This document shows positions 9,448 to 17,798 of a stretch of DNA of 42,320 nt, piece by piece. Below the pieces are notes generated by a model. It did no database searches and had not been told where the DNA came from. It worked only from the letters and a program-made list of their open reading frames with translations. Location: positions 1 through 42,320 of the forward strand of contig DDLV01000057.1 in NCBI GenBank assembly GCA_002340325.1, given 5' to 3'. The first letter of the stretch is position 1. Each line of letters starts with the position of its first letter. The translations under genes were made by a program, and so were the position numbers. Source of the stretch: Glaciecola sp. UBA2563. GTDB taxonomy: Bacteria > Pseudomonadota > Gammaproteobacteria > Enterobacterales > Alteromonadaceae.

Positions 9448-10194
9448 ATGAAAGCATGGCAATGGATCTCACTGTGTGTTGTAGGCTTTTTGGTTTTCCT
9501 GATTGCATATGCGCCAGCGACATTAATTTACCGTTTCCTACCGCAGGACCTTAATGTCGTCATCTCACAACCAACTGGCACACTTTTTAAAGGGAAAATG
9601 TCGACCGTTGGCTACAACGGAATTTTATTCGATAACTTTACCTGGAAGTTATCACCTTTTTCATTATTGCTAGGAAAGGTCAAGCTAGATATAAATGGCG
9701 GTAACATTCGCAATGATAATCTCGCATATGTCGATGGAGTACTAGCTGTAAGCTTGTTTAATACGTCTCATTTAACCGCTTCAGACTTGACGCTATTAAT
9801 GCCTATAAAAAGCGTGCTGGCTCAAGTCAAAGTGCCGGTGCAGATTTCTGCGCAAGGGCGAATACGCGTAGATTTGGTCGAAGCAGATGTGAAATCACAA
9901 TGTCAGCAACTCGATGGCACAGGCAGTTGGAATAACGCGTCAATAGTGCTTAATCAACAATCAGTCCAATTGGGCAGTTTTCAAGCAAATTTGTCATGCG
10001 AAGGAGACGGGTTTGCTGCACTAGTAGGCGGCGATAATAAGTTTAACTTGGACGCAAAATTTGTGCTTTCCCCTCAAGGGAGATTATCGCAATCTGGAAG
10101 CTTTATGTTAGACCCATCATTACCACAGCCAATGCAGCAAGCCGCGGTATTTTTTGGTAATCCTGATCCCAATGGCCGCTATATCCTTCGATAA
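9448..10194 (+). CDS. gspN: Type II secretion protein GspN
   Basis: Accessory type II secretion protein found in only some gsp operons. One N-terminal membrane segment (WISLCVVGFLVFLIAYAPATLIYRFLP), then a periplasmic domain of about 215 residues with ISQPTGTLFKG, a WKLSPFSLLLGK motif and two cysteines (QCQQLDGTGSW and LSCEGDG) that are the usual GspN disulfide pattern. It is separated from gspM by about 100 bases without an obvious terminator, so it may be read through from the operon or have its own weak promoter. Confidence 0.9.
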   Translation: MKAWQWISLCVVGFLVFLIAYAPATLIYRFLPQDLNVVISQPTGTLFKGKMSTVGYNGILFDNFTWKLSPFSLLLGKVKLDINGGNIRNDNLAYVDGVLAVSLFNTSHLTASDLTLLMPIKSVLAQVKVPVQISAQGRIRVDLVEADVKSQCQQLDGTGSWNNASIVLNQQSVQLGSFQANLSCEGDGFAALVGGDNKFNLDAKFVLSPQGRLSQSGSFMLDPSLPQPMQQAAVFFGNPDPNGRYILR

Positions 10195-10208
10195 ACAGGC
10201 TCTTTGCT

Positions 10209-10739
10209 TTAAAACAGTTCAGGGAAGTTAAAAGGTGCAAGAGCTAATAGCGTTGCGCTTGTATAAATACTCGCTCGTGTTTCTTTCCCTTTTGTGAGCT
10301 GCCCGATGGCCCCGCCTCTTTGTTTGATGTTTTGCGTTTGAAAGAGCTTGTCCATCGCATCTCCCAACTCGTTGCCTTGAAGTAATTCGTGGTATATGGA
10401 GATGGGCAGCGGTAATGTAGCGGTTTGTCCAAAACGAAATGTATCACCATTGCTAATACAAACAACGGCGAATGTTTTTGGGCCATCTTCGAACACATCA
10501 ACACCGCCTTCGTACGCAATAAAAAAATCGGCATCTGTTGTATCAATTAATTCGCTCACTCGGTTAAATGCCCCTTTTCTGGTTTCCTCTTCATTCATTG
10601 GCTGATCTGACACGCCTGATGGTGCTGCAACGGCTTCGATGTTGATATCACAGTTATCAAAATTGATTTCAAAAGCCTGCTGCGCTGCTTGGATTTTCAC
10701 CGGGTTTTTTGAGCCAACAACAACGTTCAATGTGTTCAT
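10209..10739 (-). CDS. yjjX: Inosine/xanthosine triphosphatase (YjjX/NTPase family)
   Basis: Predicted house-cleaning enzyme that hydrolyses non-canonical purine triphosphates such as ITP and XTP. The N-terminal VVVGSKNPVKIQAAQQAF and the SGVSDQPMNEEETRKGAFNR motif are the family signatures, followed by DFFIAYEGGVDVFE and RGGAIGQLTKGKETR. I chose the ATG at 10739 (MNTLNVVVGSKNP, 176 residues), which has AGGGA five bases upstream and matches family length; an in-frame start at 10778 would add 13 residues. It ends only 14 bases from the convergent gspN stop. Confidence 0.93.
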   Translation of the reverse strand: MNTLNVVVGSKNPVKIQAAQQAFEINFDNCDINIEAVAAPSGVSDQPMNEEETRKGAFNRVSELIDTTDADFFIAYEGGVDVFEDGPKTFAVVCISNGDTFRFGQTATLPLPISIYHELLQGNELGDAMDKLFQTQNIKQRGGAIGQLTKGKETRASIYTSATLLALAPFNFPELF

Positions 10740-10803
10740 GTTTTTCCCTATGATCACGAAATCTCGCTTGATTCTCACAAAAAATTCGTAAGTTCAACAA
10801 GCT

Positions 10804-11490
10804 CTAGTGAGGATTAAAATTGTCTTGAATAATTGAATCAATCAAATCATGGTAATTATTCGTAAATGGGTGCCCATGTATTTCATTGTCGGGTTTACCG
10901 CTGTCTGGATTTGTGATGCCAAGCGTATACTCAATGCCAAACTGCTTAGCCGCATCAAGAATCACTTGACTATCATCTACAAATAGTGTGTGAGCCTTAT
11001 CAAACCCTAGGTGTGATTCCAATAAATGCCACAATCGCTGTGATTCTTTACTGACGCCGAATTGATGCGTTGATATAAGCGTATCAATATGATCATCGAG
11101 CTGCGTTTGTTCAATTTTCAAACTCAAACTGCCAGGATGTGCATTGGTCACAAGCGCTATCTCTCTTCCGGAGTGTTTAAGTGCATCTAAAAATGGGATG
11201 CAGTCTTCGCGTAGTTGAATCATATGCTTGAGTTCTTGTTTCGCTTCAAGAATGTCCAACTGAAGCTTATCCGCCCAATAATCAAGACAGTACCACTCAA
11301 TCTTACCTTTTACTTCGCTATATGCGTCAAACAACTCTTGGGTGGATTCTTCAAGTGTCCGTCCACTGTGCTCCGATAATTTCTTGGGCAATAATTCCAA
11401 CCAAAACTTATTGTCAAAGTTTAGGTCTAACAAGGTGCCATCCATATCTAACAAAACAGTTTGTATTTGATGCCAAGGTAAAAGTGTCAA
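10804..11490 (-). CDS. yrfG: HAD-family GMP/IMP nucleotidase YrfG-like
   Basis: Haloacid-dehalogenase phosphatase, expected to dephosphorylate purine nucleoside monophosphates in the cytoplasm. Motif I is LLDMDGTLLDLNFDNKFW (Asp15 nucleophile, Asp17), motif II lies in IALVTNAHPGSLSLK, and the acidic pair is in LFVDDSQVILDAAKQFG. The extended NFDNKFW after motif I is what points to YrfG. The only suitable start is a TTG at 11490 with AAGGAT nine bases upstream. Divergent from nudE, as in related genomes. 228 residues. Confidence 0.9.
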   Translation of the reverse strand: MTLLPWHQIQTVLLDMDGTLLDLNFDNKFWLELLPKKLSEHSGRTLEESTQELFDAYSEVKGKIEWYCLDYWADKLQLDILEAKQELKHMIQLREDCIPFLDALKHSGREIALVTNAHPGSLSLKIEQTQLDDHIDTLISTHQFGVSKESQRLWHLLESHLGFDKAHTLFVDDSQVILDAAKQFGIEYTLGITNPDSGKPDNEIHGHPFTNNYHDLIDSIIQDNFNPH

Positions 11491-11594
11491 TCTGCTATCC
11501 TTATGTTAATGTATATATAAATCATTGAGTCATCTCGACTTCTTCAAGACTCTGAACTGAATGGTCAATAACAAGTCTAACTGCATAAGAGAAT

Positions 11595-12155
11595 ATGAGT
11601 AAACCGACTAACGAAAAAAATCTACCCACCATTAAAGCGACGAGGACTGTAGCGAAAAGTCGATTTTTTAAAGTCGAGGAGGTTGATTTAGAATTCAGTA
11701 ACGGCGCAACACGCGTTTTTGAGCGAATGGGCGGTAGTGGCAGAGGTGCAGTGATGATATTGCCCCTTTTAAATCAAGATACGTTGTTATTGATAAGAGA
11801 ATATGCCGCTGGCACACATACGTATCAACTCGGGTTTCCAAAAGGCTTAATTGATCCGGGTGAAACGCCTGAGGAAGCGGCCAATCGCGAGCTTCAAGAA
11901 GAAGTAGGCTATGCAGCCAAGCGATTCGAATCATTGCAGATGGTGCAAATGGCGCCGACGTTTTTTAATGCATCAATGCACATTATAATTGCACAAGACC
12001 TGTACCTTTCAAGCCTCGAAGGTGACGAACCTGAACCACTCGAGGTAGTGGAGTGGCCCGTCAACAATGTTGATGATTTGCTGTCCCAAGCAGATTTTAA
12101 AGAAGCGAGAGGCGTTGCAGCTCTGCTATTGCTGGATAGATGGAGACGTCGATAA
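11595..12155 (+). CDS. nudE: ADP compounds hydrolase NudE (Nudix)
   Basis: Nudix pyrophosphatase acting on ADP-linked compounds such as ADP-ribose and NADH (known for the family). The Nudix box GLIDPGETPEEAANRELQEEVG spans residues 84-105 and all its glutamates are present. The preceding LIREYAAGTHTYQLGFPKG and following QMAPTFFNASMHIIIAQDL match NudE specifically. The stop overlaps the cysQ start (TAATG), making a two-gene operon. 186 residues. Confidence 0.95.
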   Translation: MSKPTNEKNLPTIKATRTVAKSRFFKVEEVDLEFSNGATRVFERMGGSGRGAVMILPLLNQDTLLLIREYAAGTHTYQLGFPKGLIDPGETPEEAANRELQEEVGYAAKRFESLQMVQMAPTFFNASMHIIIAQDLYLSSLEGDEPEPLEVVEWPVNNVDDLLSQADFKEARGVAALLLLDRWRRR

Positions 12156-12976
12156 TGAGTAAGTCAATAGCTGAATTGTTAGAACTGGCCAAAGAAGTCG
12201 CGGTGGTAGCAGGCGATGAAGTATTCAGGTTGTACGATACGGAGGATTTTGAAGCATTTTCAAAAGATGATGAATCGCCAGTAACATCTGCTGACTATCG
12301 TGCAAATGAAATTATAATGGAAACTCTCCTCACGAAGACGCCGGATATTCCGGTAATGTCTGAAGAGACAGATATCCCAGAACTATCAGAGCGCGCCAAA
12401 TGGCACCGATATTGGCTGATTGATCCTATTGACGGTACTCAAGAATTTATTGCGCGTTCCGGAGATTTCACAATAAACATTGCACTAATCGAAAAGGGCA
12501 AGCCTGTGATTGGTGCGATTTATTGGCCTTGTGGTCAATCTTTGTATTTTGCAAGCGAAGGAGAAGGCGCTTATAAGCGATGTCCTGTAGAGACAAAGCC
12601 CATAAGCGTTAGACGTTTTGACGTGCCGACGGAAGATGTCATTATGATTGCTATAAGTCGTCGTCAAAGCAGAGAACGCGTGTTGAAGCGGTTAACGGAT
12701 AAACGAGAGTATCAGATGTTACCCACTGGCAGCTGTTCGCTTAAAGCGTGCTTCATTGCTGAAGGTAAAGCCGATGTCTTTATGCGACTGGGTAAAACTG
12801 GTGAATGGGATACAGGTGCTTCACAATGCATCATCAATGAAGCAGGTGGTGCTATATTCGCAGCTACATTCGCAGACATTACTTACAATGCAAGGGATTC
12901 TGTCGAGAACCCTGATTTCGTCGTTCTAGGTGATCAGCGCGTAGATTGGCGCAACATCATTCAGTATTATAAATAA
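12155..12976 (+). CDS. cysQ: 3'(2'),5'-bisphosphate nucleotidase CysQ
   Basis: Metal-dependent phosphatase of the inositol-monophosphatase fold that turns 3'-phosphoadenosine 5'-phosphate into AMP, recycling the by-product of sulfate assimilation. The metal-binding motifs are visible: Glu in VMSEET (about residue 70), DPIDGTQEF at 90-98, and WDTGASQCIINEAGG near residue 220. The ATG at 12155 overlaps the nudE stop; a GTG-type start 15 bases earlier is less likely. 273 residues, slightly longer than the E. coli enzyme. Confidence 0.95.
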   Translation: MSKSIAELLELAKEVAVVAGDEVFRLYDTEDFEAFSKDDESPVTSADYRANEIIMETLLTKTPDIPVMSEETDIPELSERAKWHRYWLIDPIDGTQEFIARSGDFTINIALIEKGKPVIGAIYWPCGQSLYFASEGEGAYKRCPVETKPISVRRFDVPTEDVIMIAISRRQSRERVLKRLTDKREYQMLPTGSCSLKACFIAEGKADVFMRLGKTGEWDTGASQCIINEAGGAIFAATFADITYNARDSVENPDFVVLGDQRVDWRNIIQYYK

Positions 12977-13058
12977 GCCACTTCTCACATTTTCTACGAA
13001 TATAATTATCCTTTAACATGCTCGATGTTTTGTCTTCGGAGATTTAATACTCTTGTAT

Positions 13059-13076
13059 GTAAAAATATAATTTTAC
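13059..13076. promoter_or_regulatory. AT-rich palindrome with TATAAT upstream of the orphan pseudopilin
   Basis: GTAAAA-ATATAA-TTTTAC is a perfect 6-bp inverted repeat with a 6-base spacer. It contains TATAAT at 13066-13071, about 70 bases before the pseudopilin start. A convincing -35 box is not seen 17 bases upstream, so this is only a possible promoter/operator. Confidence 0.3.
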
Positions 13077-13141
13077 GCAGTCACTTCTTTGATAGCATCT
13101 TTTCAAGCGATATTGCCAATCATTGATCGAAGGGAGGGATA

Positions 13142-13645
13142 ATGTGTATTGCGAAACCGACGTTTAGCAACACGTCTGCCTTCGAAGACAAAAATCGAAT
13201 GAAGGGTTTTACTCTTCTTGAATTGATGGTGGCTATGGCAATAATTGGCATATTGCTCGTGTTTGGCGCTAGGGCTTACCAGAACCATATCCTCAAATCT
13301 GAACTTACGCAAATGGCGAACCAGCTAGCTCAATATGCACGGGATTTTACTACCTGGCGAGAAATTTATGGCAGGTATCCCAATGATAGTCATCTCGTCC
13401 TGCCTCCAGACGCACCAAATTTGAATATAAACCCCACCGAATGGGCAGCGCCAACACTACTTGGTGGGAATTGGAATTGGGAAGGTCCAGACGCCTACTC
13501 CTATGCTGGTATTTCTATTGATGGGGCTACCGCGACTGAAGAACACGTCAAAATGTTTGATTCCATCGTAGACGATGGTGATCTCAGCAGCGGAAAGTTT
13601 CGTCAAACGGGCGGAGGCAGATTTACCTTTATTATTTCGGAATGA
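13142..13645 (+). CDS. Orphan type IV prepilin/pseudopilin-like protein
   Basis: Has a class III prepilin signal, NRMKG|FTLLELMVAMAIIGILLVFGARAY, with cleavage after Gly22, Glu at mature position 5 and a hydrophobic helix. The mature globular domain (about 145 residues) contains many aromatic residues (NWNWEGPDAYSYAGISI) and ends in GGGRFTFIISE. A strong AGGGAGG ribosome site precedes the ATG at 13142; an ATG at 13199 would give a short leader but has no good site. It stands alone between cysQ and the zinc receptor, away from the gsp operon. It could be an extra T2SS or type IV pilus minor subunit processed by the common peptidase; its exact role is not known. Confidence 0.8.
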   Translation: MCIAKPTFSNTSAFEDKNRMKGFTLLELMVAMAIIGILLVFGARAYQNHILKSELTQMANQLAQYARDFTTWREIYGRYPNDSHLVLPPDAPNLNINPTEWAAPTLLGGNWNWEGPDAYSYAGISIDGATATEEHVKMFDSIVDDGDLSSGKFRQTGGGRFTFIISE

Positions 13646-13759
13646 AGACAGGTTTCTTAATTCCTAACCACCAACCTATGATTTAATCAGGTTAAAACAT
13701 CCTGCGTTTTATACTTTAATGCATGTTTTATGACGATTGGTTATTGAACATGTCCACTA

Positions 13760-13776
13760 TTGTTATAATATAACAA
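13760..13776. promoter_or_regulatory. Predicted Zur (zinc uptake regulator) operator
   Basis: TTGTTATAATATAACAA is a 17-base perfect palindrome centred on 13768. Its 15-base core TGTTATAATATAACA equals the centre of the gammaproteobacterial Zur box (TGTTATANTATAACA). It contains TATAAT at 13764-13769, so Zur bound to zinc would cover a likely -10 element. The receptor gene begins 120 bases downstream, and its histidine-rich sequence independently suggests zinc as substrate. Confidence 0.85.
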
Positions 13777-13895
13777 AGCGATTTTATTTAGAGGCCTGTC
13801 GATCGTCGTCACGAAATTTGTCACGCAAACATCAACACGTCTTCACTATTTTAAAAAACAAAAAAGCATAACAATAATCCTCTAAGAACGGACTT

Positions 13896-16505
13896 ATGAA
13901 AAAACTTACGTATGCCATTTTACTTGCATTAGGCAGTGCTCACGTCAACGCGACTACTATTTCCGGAAAAGTTACAGATCAAACAGGTAAACCAGTTACC
14001 GAAGGTGTTGTATCACTTGATGGCTCTTTAATCTCTGCGCCGATCTTAAGCGACGGTAGCTTTTCTCTTACCGGTTTGAGACCGGGTAAAATCCAGCTGC
14101 ACATAGCATCGCCAAACCATATACATGAGCATAGTGAGTATCAACTTACGACGAGTGGCATAAAAGACGTCACTGTTGTCGTTCGTGACGCAAGCATCGA
14201 GGTGTTGGATGTCACAGCTGTTGGGCTTCATGCATCTACTATTGAGGGCACACTGCCTGTCTCTGTTTTAGCGGGTGATGAGCTTAATCGCAGCCAAGAT
14301 GCTACGCTTGGCGATACGTTGGACGACGTCGTAGGTGTTCATTCGAGTGCGCACGGCGGTGTAGTGTCCACACCAATTATTCGCGGATTGAGTGGACCTC
14401 GTGTGTTAATTGCACAAAATGGTCTTGATGTATCAGATGTAAGTCGCGTTGGGCCTGATCATATGGTGGTATCAGAAGCATCAAATGCTGAGCAAATAGA
14501 AGTTTTGCGAGGGCCCGCTACGCTCTTTTATGGCTCAGGCGCGATTGGTGGTGTCGTTAACATTGTTAATCAGACAATCCCGACTTACGCTCAAAAAACG
14601 GGTGAAGTTGCTGTATCAAGGAATTCTAACAACGGTGAAGAAGCAATAAACGCAAACGTAATTACGGATGTTGATAACTTCGTCTTTTCTGCCTCCGGGT
14701 TTTATAGAGAAGCTGATGAATACAGAATACCAGGAATGGCTGAACTCGAAGAGCATGGGCATGACGAGCATGATGATGATCACGATGACCATGACGACGA
14801 TCATGAGCATGATGAAGAACACGAAGGCAGCAATCGCGTAGAGAATTCGGATTATCGAGTTTCCGGTATAAGTGTTGGCGGCAGTTACTTGTTTGATAAC
14901 GGATTCATTGGCGCATCTATTGAAAAACAAGACGCATTTTATGGTATCCCCGGACATGCTCATGGCGAAGAGGAGCATGGACATGATGAGCATGAAGATG
15001 ATGACCACGATGATGATGGTGATGATCAAGATGAAGAGCATGGCGAGGAAGAAGAAGTCGTCAACTTAGATATGGAGATGACGCGATATCAATTTATGGG
15101 TAGGTTTTCACCGCAAACAGGCTTCATAAATGAGTACAATTTCTCCGGCGCATTCACAGAGTATGAGCATATTGAATTTGAGAATGGCGAGCCTGGTACC
15201 GAGTTTGCGAACGAAACCACGGAATTTCGCATTGAAGCCATGCACCAAGCATGGAATGACTGGAATGGCGGGCTAAGTTTTCACTTTAAACGAAGTGATC
15301 TCGAAGCAGTAGGTGAAGAAGCATTCACTCCGCCGACCGAAACCACAATGTTCGGTTTGGCAGTGTTCGAAGAAAAGGAATTTGGTGACTTTTTAGTGCA
15401 ATTGGGCGCAAGAGTAGAGCGCGTTGAATTAGACGTTCCAATGCTGTTTGAAAATGATGTCGAGTTGATAGAAGACGATGATGATCATGACCACGACGAT
15501 GACCATGACGACGAGCATGATGATGAACATGACCACGACCATAATGATATGCCTGATAGCATTAATGAAACCTTTACGGCGATGAGCATATCAGCGGGCA
15601 CAGTTTGGAACTTCGCAGAAGGTTATAACGCGGCATTGTCACTCAGTCGTTCCGAGCGCGTCCCAGCTGCAGCAGAGTTATTTTCTCTTGGACCTCACTT
15701 AGGTTCCGGCTTCTTTGAAATCGGCGCTTTATACGACATTGATGATGAGAACCATGTCGTCATTAGTTCAATCGATTTTGATGAAGAAATATCAAATAAC
15801 CTCGACTTTTCTCTGCGTAAATTTTCTGGAAATCTTGGGGTTGTTTTAAATCTTTTTTATAACGATGTTGAAAATTACTACTTCGATGCAAACACTGGAC
15901 TATTTTCAGAGTTTTCTCACGAACACGGTGAAGAGGAGCATGGGCACGACGACGATCATGATGATCACGAAGATGATCACGACGACCATGATGATGATCA
16001 TGACGACGAACATGGGCATGAAGAGGAAGGTCACTCAGATGAGCTCTTGCCCGTGATTTTGTTTACGTCGACCGATGCAAAAGTGTATGGTGCAGAGCTA
16101 CAAGTAAATTACAAAGCGACAGAAAATATCACTTTGCGCACCCAGGCAGACCTTGTCAGAAATCGCATAGATACACCAAACGGCACAACAGAAGCTCCTC
16201 GTACATCTCCGACACGTTGGACGGTTGGCGCAGAGTACGCTAATGATAACTGGTATGCAGATGTCAAAATCAAACATGTGTTTGAACAGGATAAAATCGC
16301 GCAATTTGAGGACGCTACAGATAGTTATACATTGGTCGACTTCAATCTTTCTTATTACATGACTGTTGAAAATACTGATGTAGAGTTTTTTCTGAAAGGT
16401 AGAAACATTACCGATGCAGAAGCAAGGGTTCATACGTCGTATTTAAGAAATGATGCGCCTTTGCCTGGTCGTTCTGTCGTGCTTGGCGTTAGGGCGTCGT
16501 TTTAA
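13896..16505 (+). CDS. TonB-dependent receptor with His/Asp-rich loops, predicted zinc importer (ZnuD-like)
   Basis: Outer-membrane receptor of 869 residues. A signal peptide (MKKLTYAILLALGSAHVNA) is followed by a carboxypeptidase-regulatory-like beta sandwich (about 20-98), a TonB-box-like stretch (IEVLDVTAVG, about 101-110), the plug (LGDTLDDVVGVHSS, RGLSGPRVLIAQNG, EVLRGPATLFYGSGAIGGVVNIV) and a beta barrel ending in VLGVRASF with terminal Phe. Four strongly acidic His-rich segments interrupt barrel loops at about residues 283-311, 352-388, 525-551 and 674-715; these resemble metal-capturing loops of zinc receptors such as ZnuD. With the Zur box upstream, zinc uptake under zinc limitation is the best reading. 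Copper or nickel remain possible. The coding repeats of GAT, GAC, CAT and GAG are slippage-prone. Confidence 0.92.
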   Translation: MKKLTYAILLALGSAHVNATTISGKVTDQTGKPVTEGVVSLDGSLISAPILSDGSFSLTGLRPGKIQLHIASPNHIHEHSEYQLTTSGIKDVTVVVRDASIEVLDVTAVGLHASTIEGTLPVSVLAGDELNRSQDATLGDTLDDVVGVHSSAHGGVVSTPIIRGLSGPRVLIAQNGLDVSDVSRVGPDHMVVSEASNAEQIEVLRGPATLFYGSGAIGGVVNIVNQTIPTYAQKTGEVAVSRNSNNGEEAINANVITDVDNFVFSASGFYREADEYRIPGMAELEEHGHDEHDDDHDDHDDDHEHDEEHEGSNRVENSDYRVSGISVGGSYLFDNGFIGASIEKQDAFYGIPGHAHGEEEHGHDEHEDDDHDDDGDDQDEEHGEEEEVVNLDMEMTRYQFMGRFSPQTGFINEYNFSGAFTEYEHIEFENGEPGTEFANETTEFRIEAMHQAWNDWNGGLSFHFKRSDLEAVGEEAFTPPTETTMFGLAVFEEKEFGDFLVQLGARVERVELDVPMLFENDVELIEDDDDHDHDDDHDDEHDDEHDHDHNDMPDSINETFTAMSISAGTVWNFAEGYNAALSLSRSERVPAAAELFSLGPHLGSGFFEIGALYDIDDENHVVISSIDFDEEISNNLDFSLRKFSGNLGVVLNLFYNDVENYYFDANTGLFSEFSHEHGEEEHGHDDDHDDHEDDHDDHDDDHDDEHGHEEEGHSDELLPVILFTSTDAKVYGAELQVNYKATENITLRTQADLVRNRIDTPNGTTEAPRTSPTRWTVGAEYANDNWYADVKIKHVFEQDKIAQFEDATDSYTLVDFNLSYYMTVENTDVEFFLKGRNITDAEARVHTSYLRNDAPLPGRSVVLGVRASF

Positions 16506-17630
16506 CTATGACCTGGCAAGCATTGATAGCTTTCTGTTGTACTTTGCGGAAATGTCCTTACTTTTTGCATGTTTTATGGCGGTTTTGAGCGCTTTTTCTG
16601 CGTTTTTGTGATCGCCAATCAGCGTATAAGCTTTCGCTAGACCAAAATGAAACTCATGAGGCTGCCGGTCTAATCGAAGGGCTTTCCTATAATGCATTAT
16701 TGCTTCTTCAGGTTTAGTGTCTTTAAGCGCGTGTTCGGCCAACATCATATGATAGAAAGGATTTCTCATTCTTCGGATGTGAAGCCTAGATTGGATCTCT
16801 TCTGCTTTATCATGCTCACCGATTTTTCTATACAAGACCGACAGATTATCATAGGCGGAATTAAAATCAGGCGCTAATTCCAATGCGGTTTTGTATGCAC
16901 TAATGGCCGCTTGAGTCATATTGTTGCGACTATAAGCAGCGCCTAGATTTAACCATAGGCCTTCATTGTCTGGAAACAGTTGAATCGCGGCATTCAAATA
17001 AGCAAAAGCTTTTACGTCATCGCCAATGATTAGATATTCAGCGGCAATGTTGCTGTAAAAAGACGCAATTAGTTTTTTTGGAGCAATACGTTTTACTTCT
17101 ATACCACTGAGCTCGGGGTATGGGTCGAAATCGATAATAATGCTTTGAGAACGATTTAATCTAACGCGCAAATTGATATGTGCATTAAGAAGCGTTTGAC
17201 CATTGCGGATGGTCCAAAACTCCGGGATTTGGACATCTTGAAAAACAGCGTCATACCCCAAATAATCTACCATAGCATACGTCATTATTGACAATGATAA
17301 GCAGTTAGCAAACCCCCTTTCAAAGGTTTGCATTGCCGTTGTGTTGGCACTGGCGGAATAACGCAAATCGAGTTTCGTGCGGCTGAAAATAGCGTCGACT
17401 AATGCGCGAATTTTGTCTTTTGATGAGGTATGTCCAATTATCGCATCATCAACAAACTGCTGGGCCTCAGGGGTTAGATGAAAGATATCCTCGATTGTTT
17501 CGATTGGCACATTTTGGTAGCCCTCAAACGGTATATCATTGATAGGCTTGTAAGTGGTTTGCGCTGGGTTTATCTGGCAACCTGATAACCAACACGCAAC
17601 TAATATTATGCTTATGATGCTAGTCCTCAT
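16506..17630 (-). CDS. Lipoprotein with transglutaminase-like domain and TPR repeats
   Basis: Starts with a lipoprotein signal, MRTSIISIILVACWLSGC, so it should be membrane-anchored through Cys18. Residues about 50-185 look like a transglutaminase-type papain fold with a possible Cys-His-Asp triad: Cys110 in RGFANCLSLSIM, His151 in LNAHINL and Asp in IIIDFDPYPE. The second half (about 195-365) has at least four tetratricopeptide repeats (for example AEYLIIGDDVKAFAYLNAAI, LWLNLGAAYSRNNMTQAAISAYKTALEL, KPEEAIMHYRKALRL, AKAYTLIGDHKNAEKALKTAI). Start chosen at ATG 17630; a TTG at 17648 is an alternative. Its stop abuts the receptor stop with no gap. Specific role unknown. Confidence 0.82.
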   Translation of the reverse strand: MRTSIISIILVACWLSGCQINPAQTTYKPINDIPFEGYQNVPIETIEDIFHLTPEAQQFVDDAIIGHTSSKDKIRALVDAIFSRTKLDLRYSASANTTAMQTFERGFANCLSLSIMTYAMVDYLGYDAVFQDVQIPEFWTIRNGQTLLNAHINLRVRLNRSQSIIIDFDPYPELSGIEVKRIAPKKLIASFYSNIAAEYLIIGDDVKAFAYLNAAIQLFPDNEGLWLNLGAAYSRNNMTQAAISAYKTALELAPDFNSAYDNLSVLYRKIGEHDKAEEIQSRLHIRRMRNPFYHMMLAEHALKDTKPEEAIMHYRKALRLDRQPHEFHFGLAKAYTLIGDHKNAEKALKTAIKHAKSKDISAKYNRKLSMLARS

Positions 17631-17763
17631 ATCTCTAACATAACGCAAACTGTGCCATAAATAAAGCGGAGAAGGTTTACCTCAAATCTGGTGGGATTGA
17701 ATTTTTTAGTATGTTTGAAAAAGCGTTTGTTATGCAGGATAGGCCATAATAAAGTGTCAAAAA

Positions 17764-17773
17764 ACAAGGATGT
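17764..17773 (+). promoter_or_regulatory. CsrA/RsmE-like motif in hairpin loop (locus 1, first)
   Basis: ACAAGGATGT matches the CsrA selection consensus ACARGGAUGU exactly and sits in the loop of a perfect 8-bp stem. It would function only if transcribed. Confidence 0.5.
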
Positions 17774-17788
17774 TTTTTGCCAAGCGTC

Positions 17789-17798
17789 ACATGGATGT
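17789..17798 (+). promoter_or_regulatory. CsrA/RsmE-like motif in hairpin loop (locus 1, second)
   Basis: ACATGGATGT matches the RsmE form ACANGGANGU, with GGA in a small loop closed by ACA/TGT pairing. The same 13 bases CACATGGATGTGC recur at 28391-28403. Confidence 0.5.

Noticed and set aside
13660..13720. Terminator after the orphan pseudopilin (AACCT...AGGTT)
   Set aside because: Only a 5-bp stem with no following T-run.
14616..15069. Open frames on both strands inside the receptor's acidic repeats
   Set aside because: They are by-products of the GAT/CAT repeat composition, giving runs of Met, Ile and Val with no biological pattern.
14745..16040. CRISPR-like or VNTR array in the acidic coding repeats
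   Set aside because: The repeats are codon-level, irregular, in frame and inside a complete receptor gene; no spacers exist.
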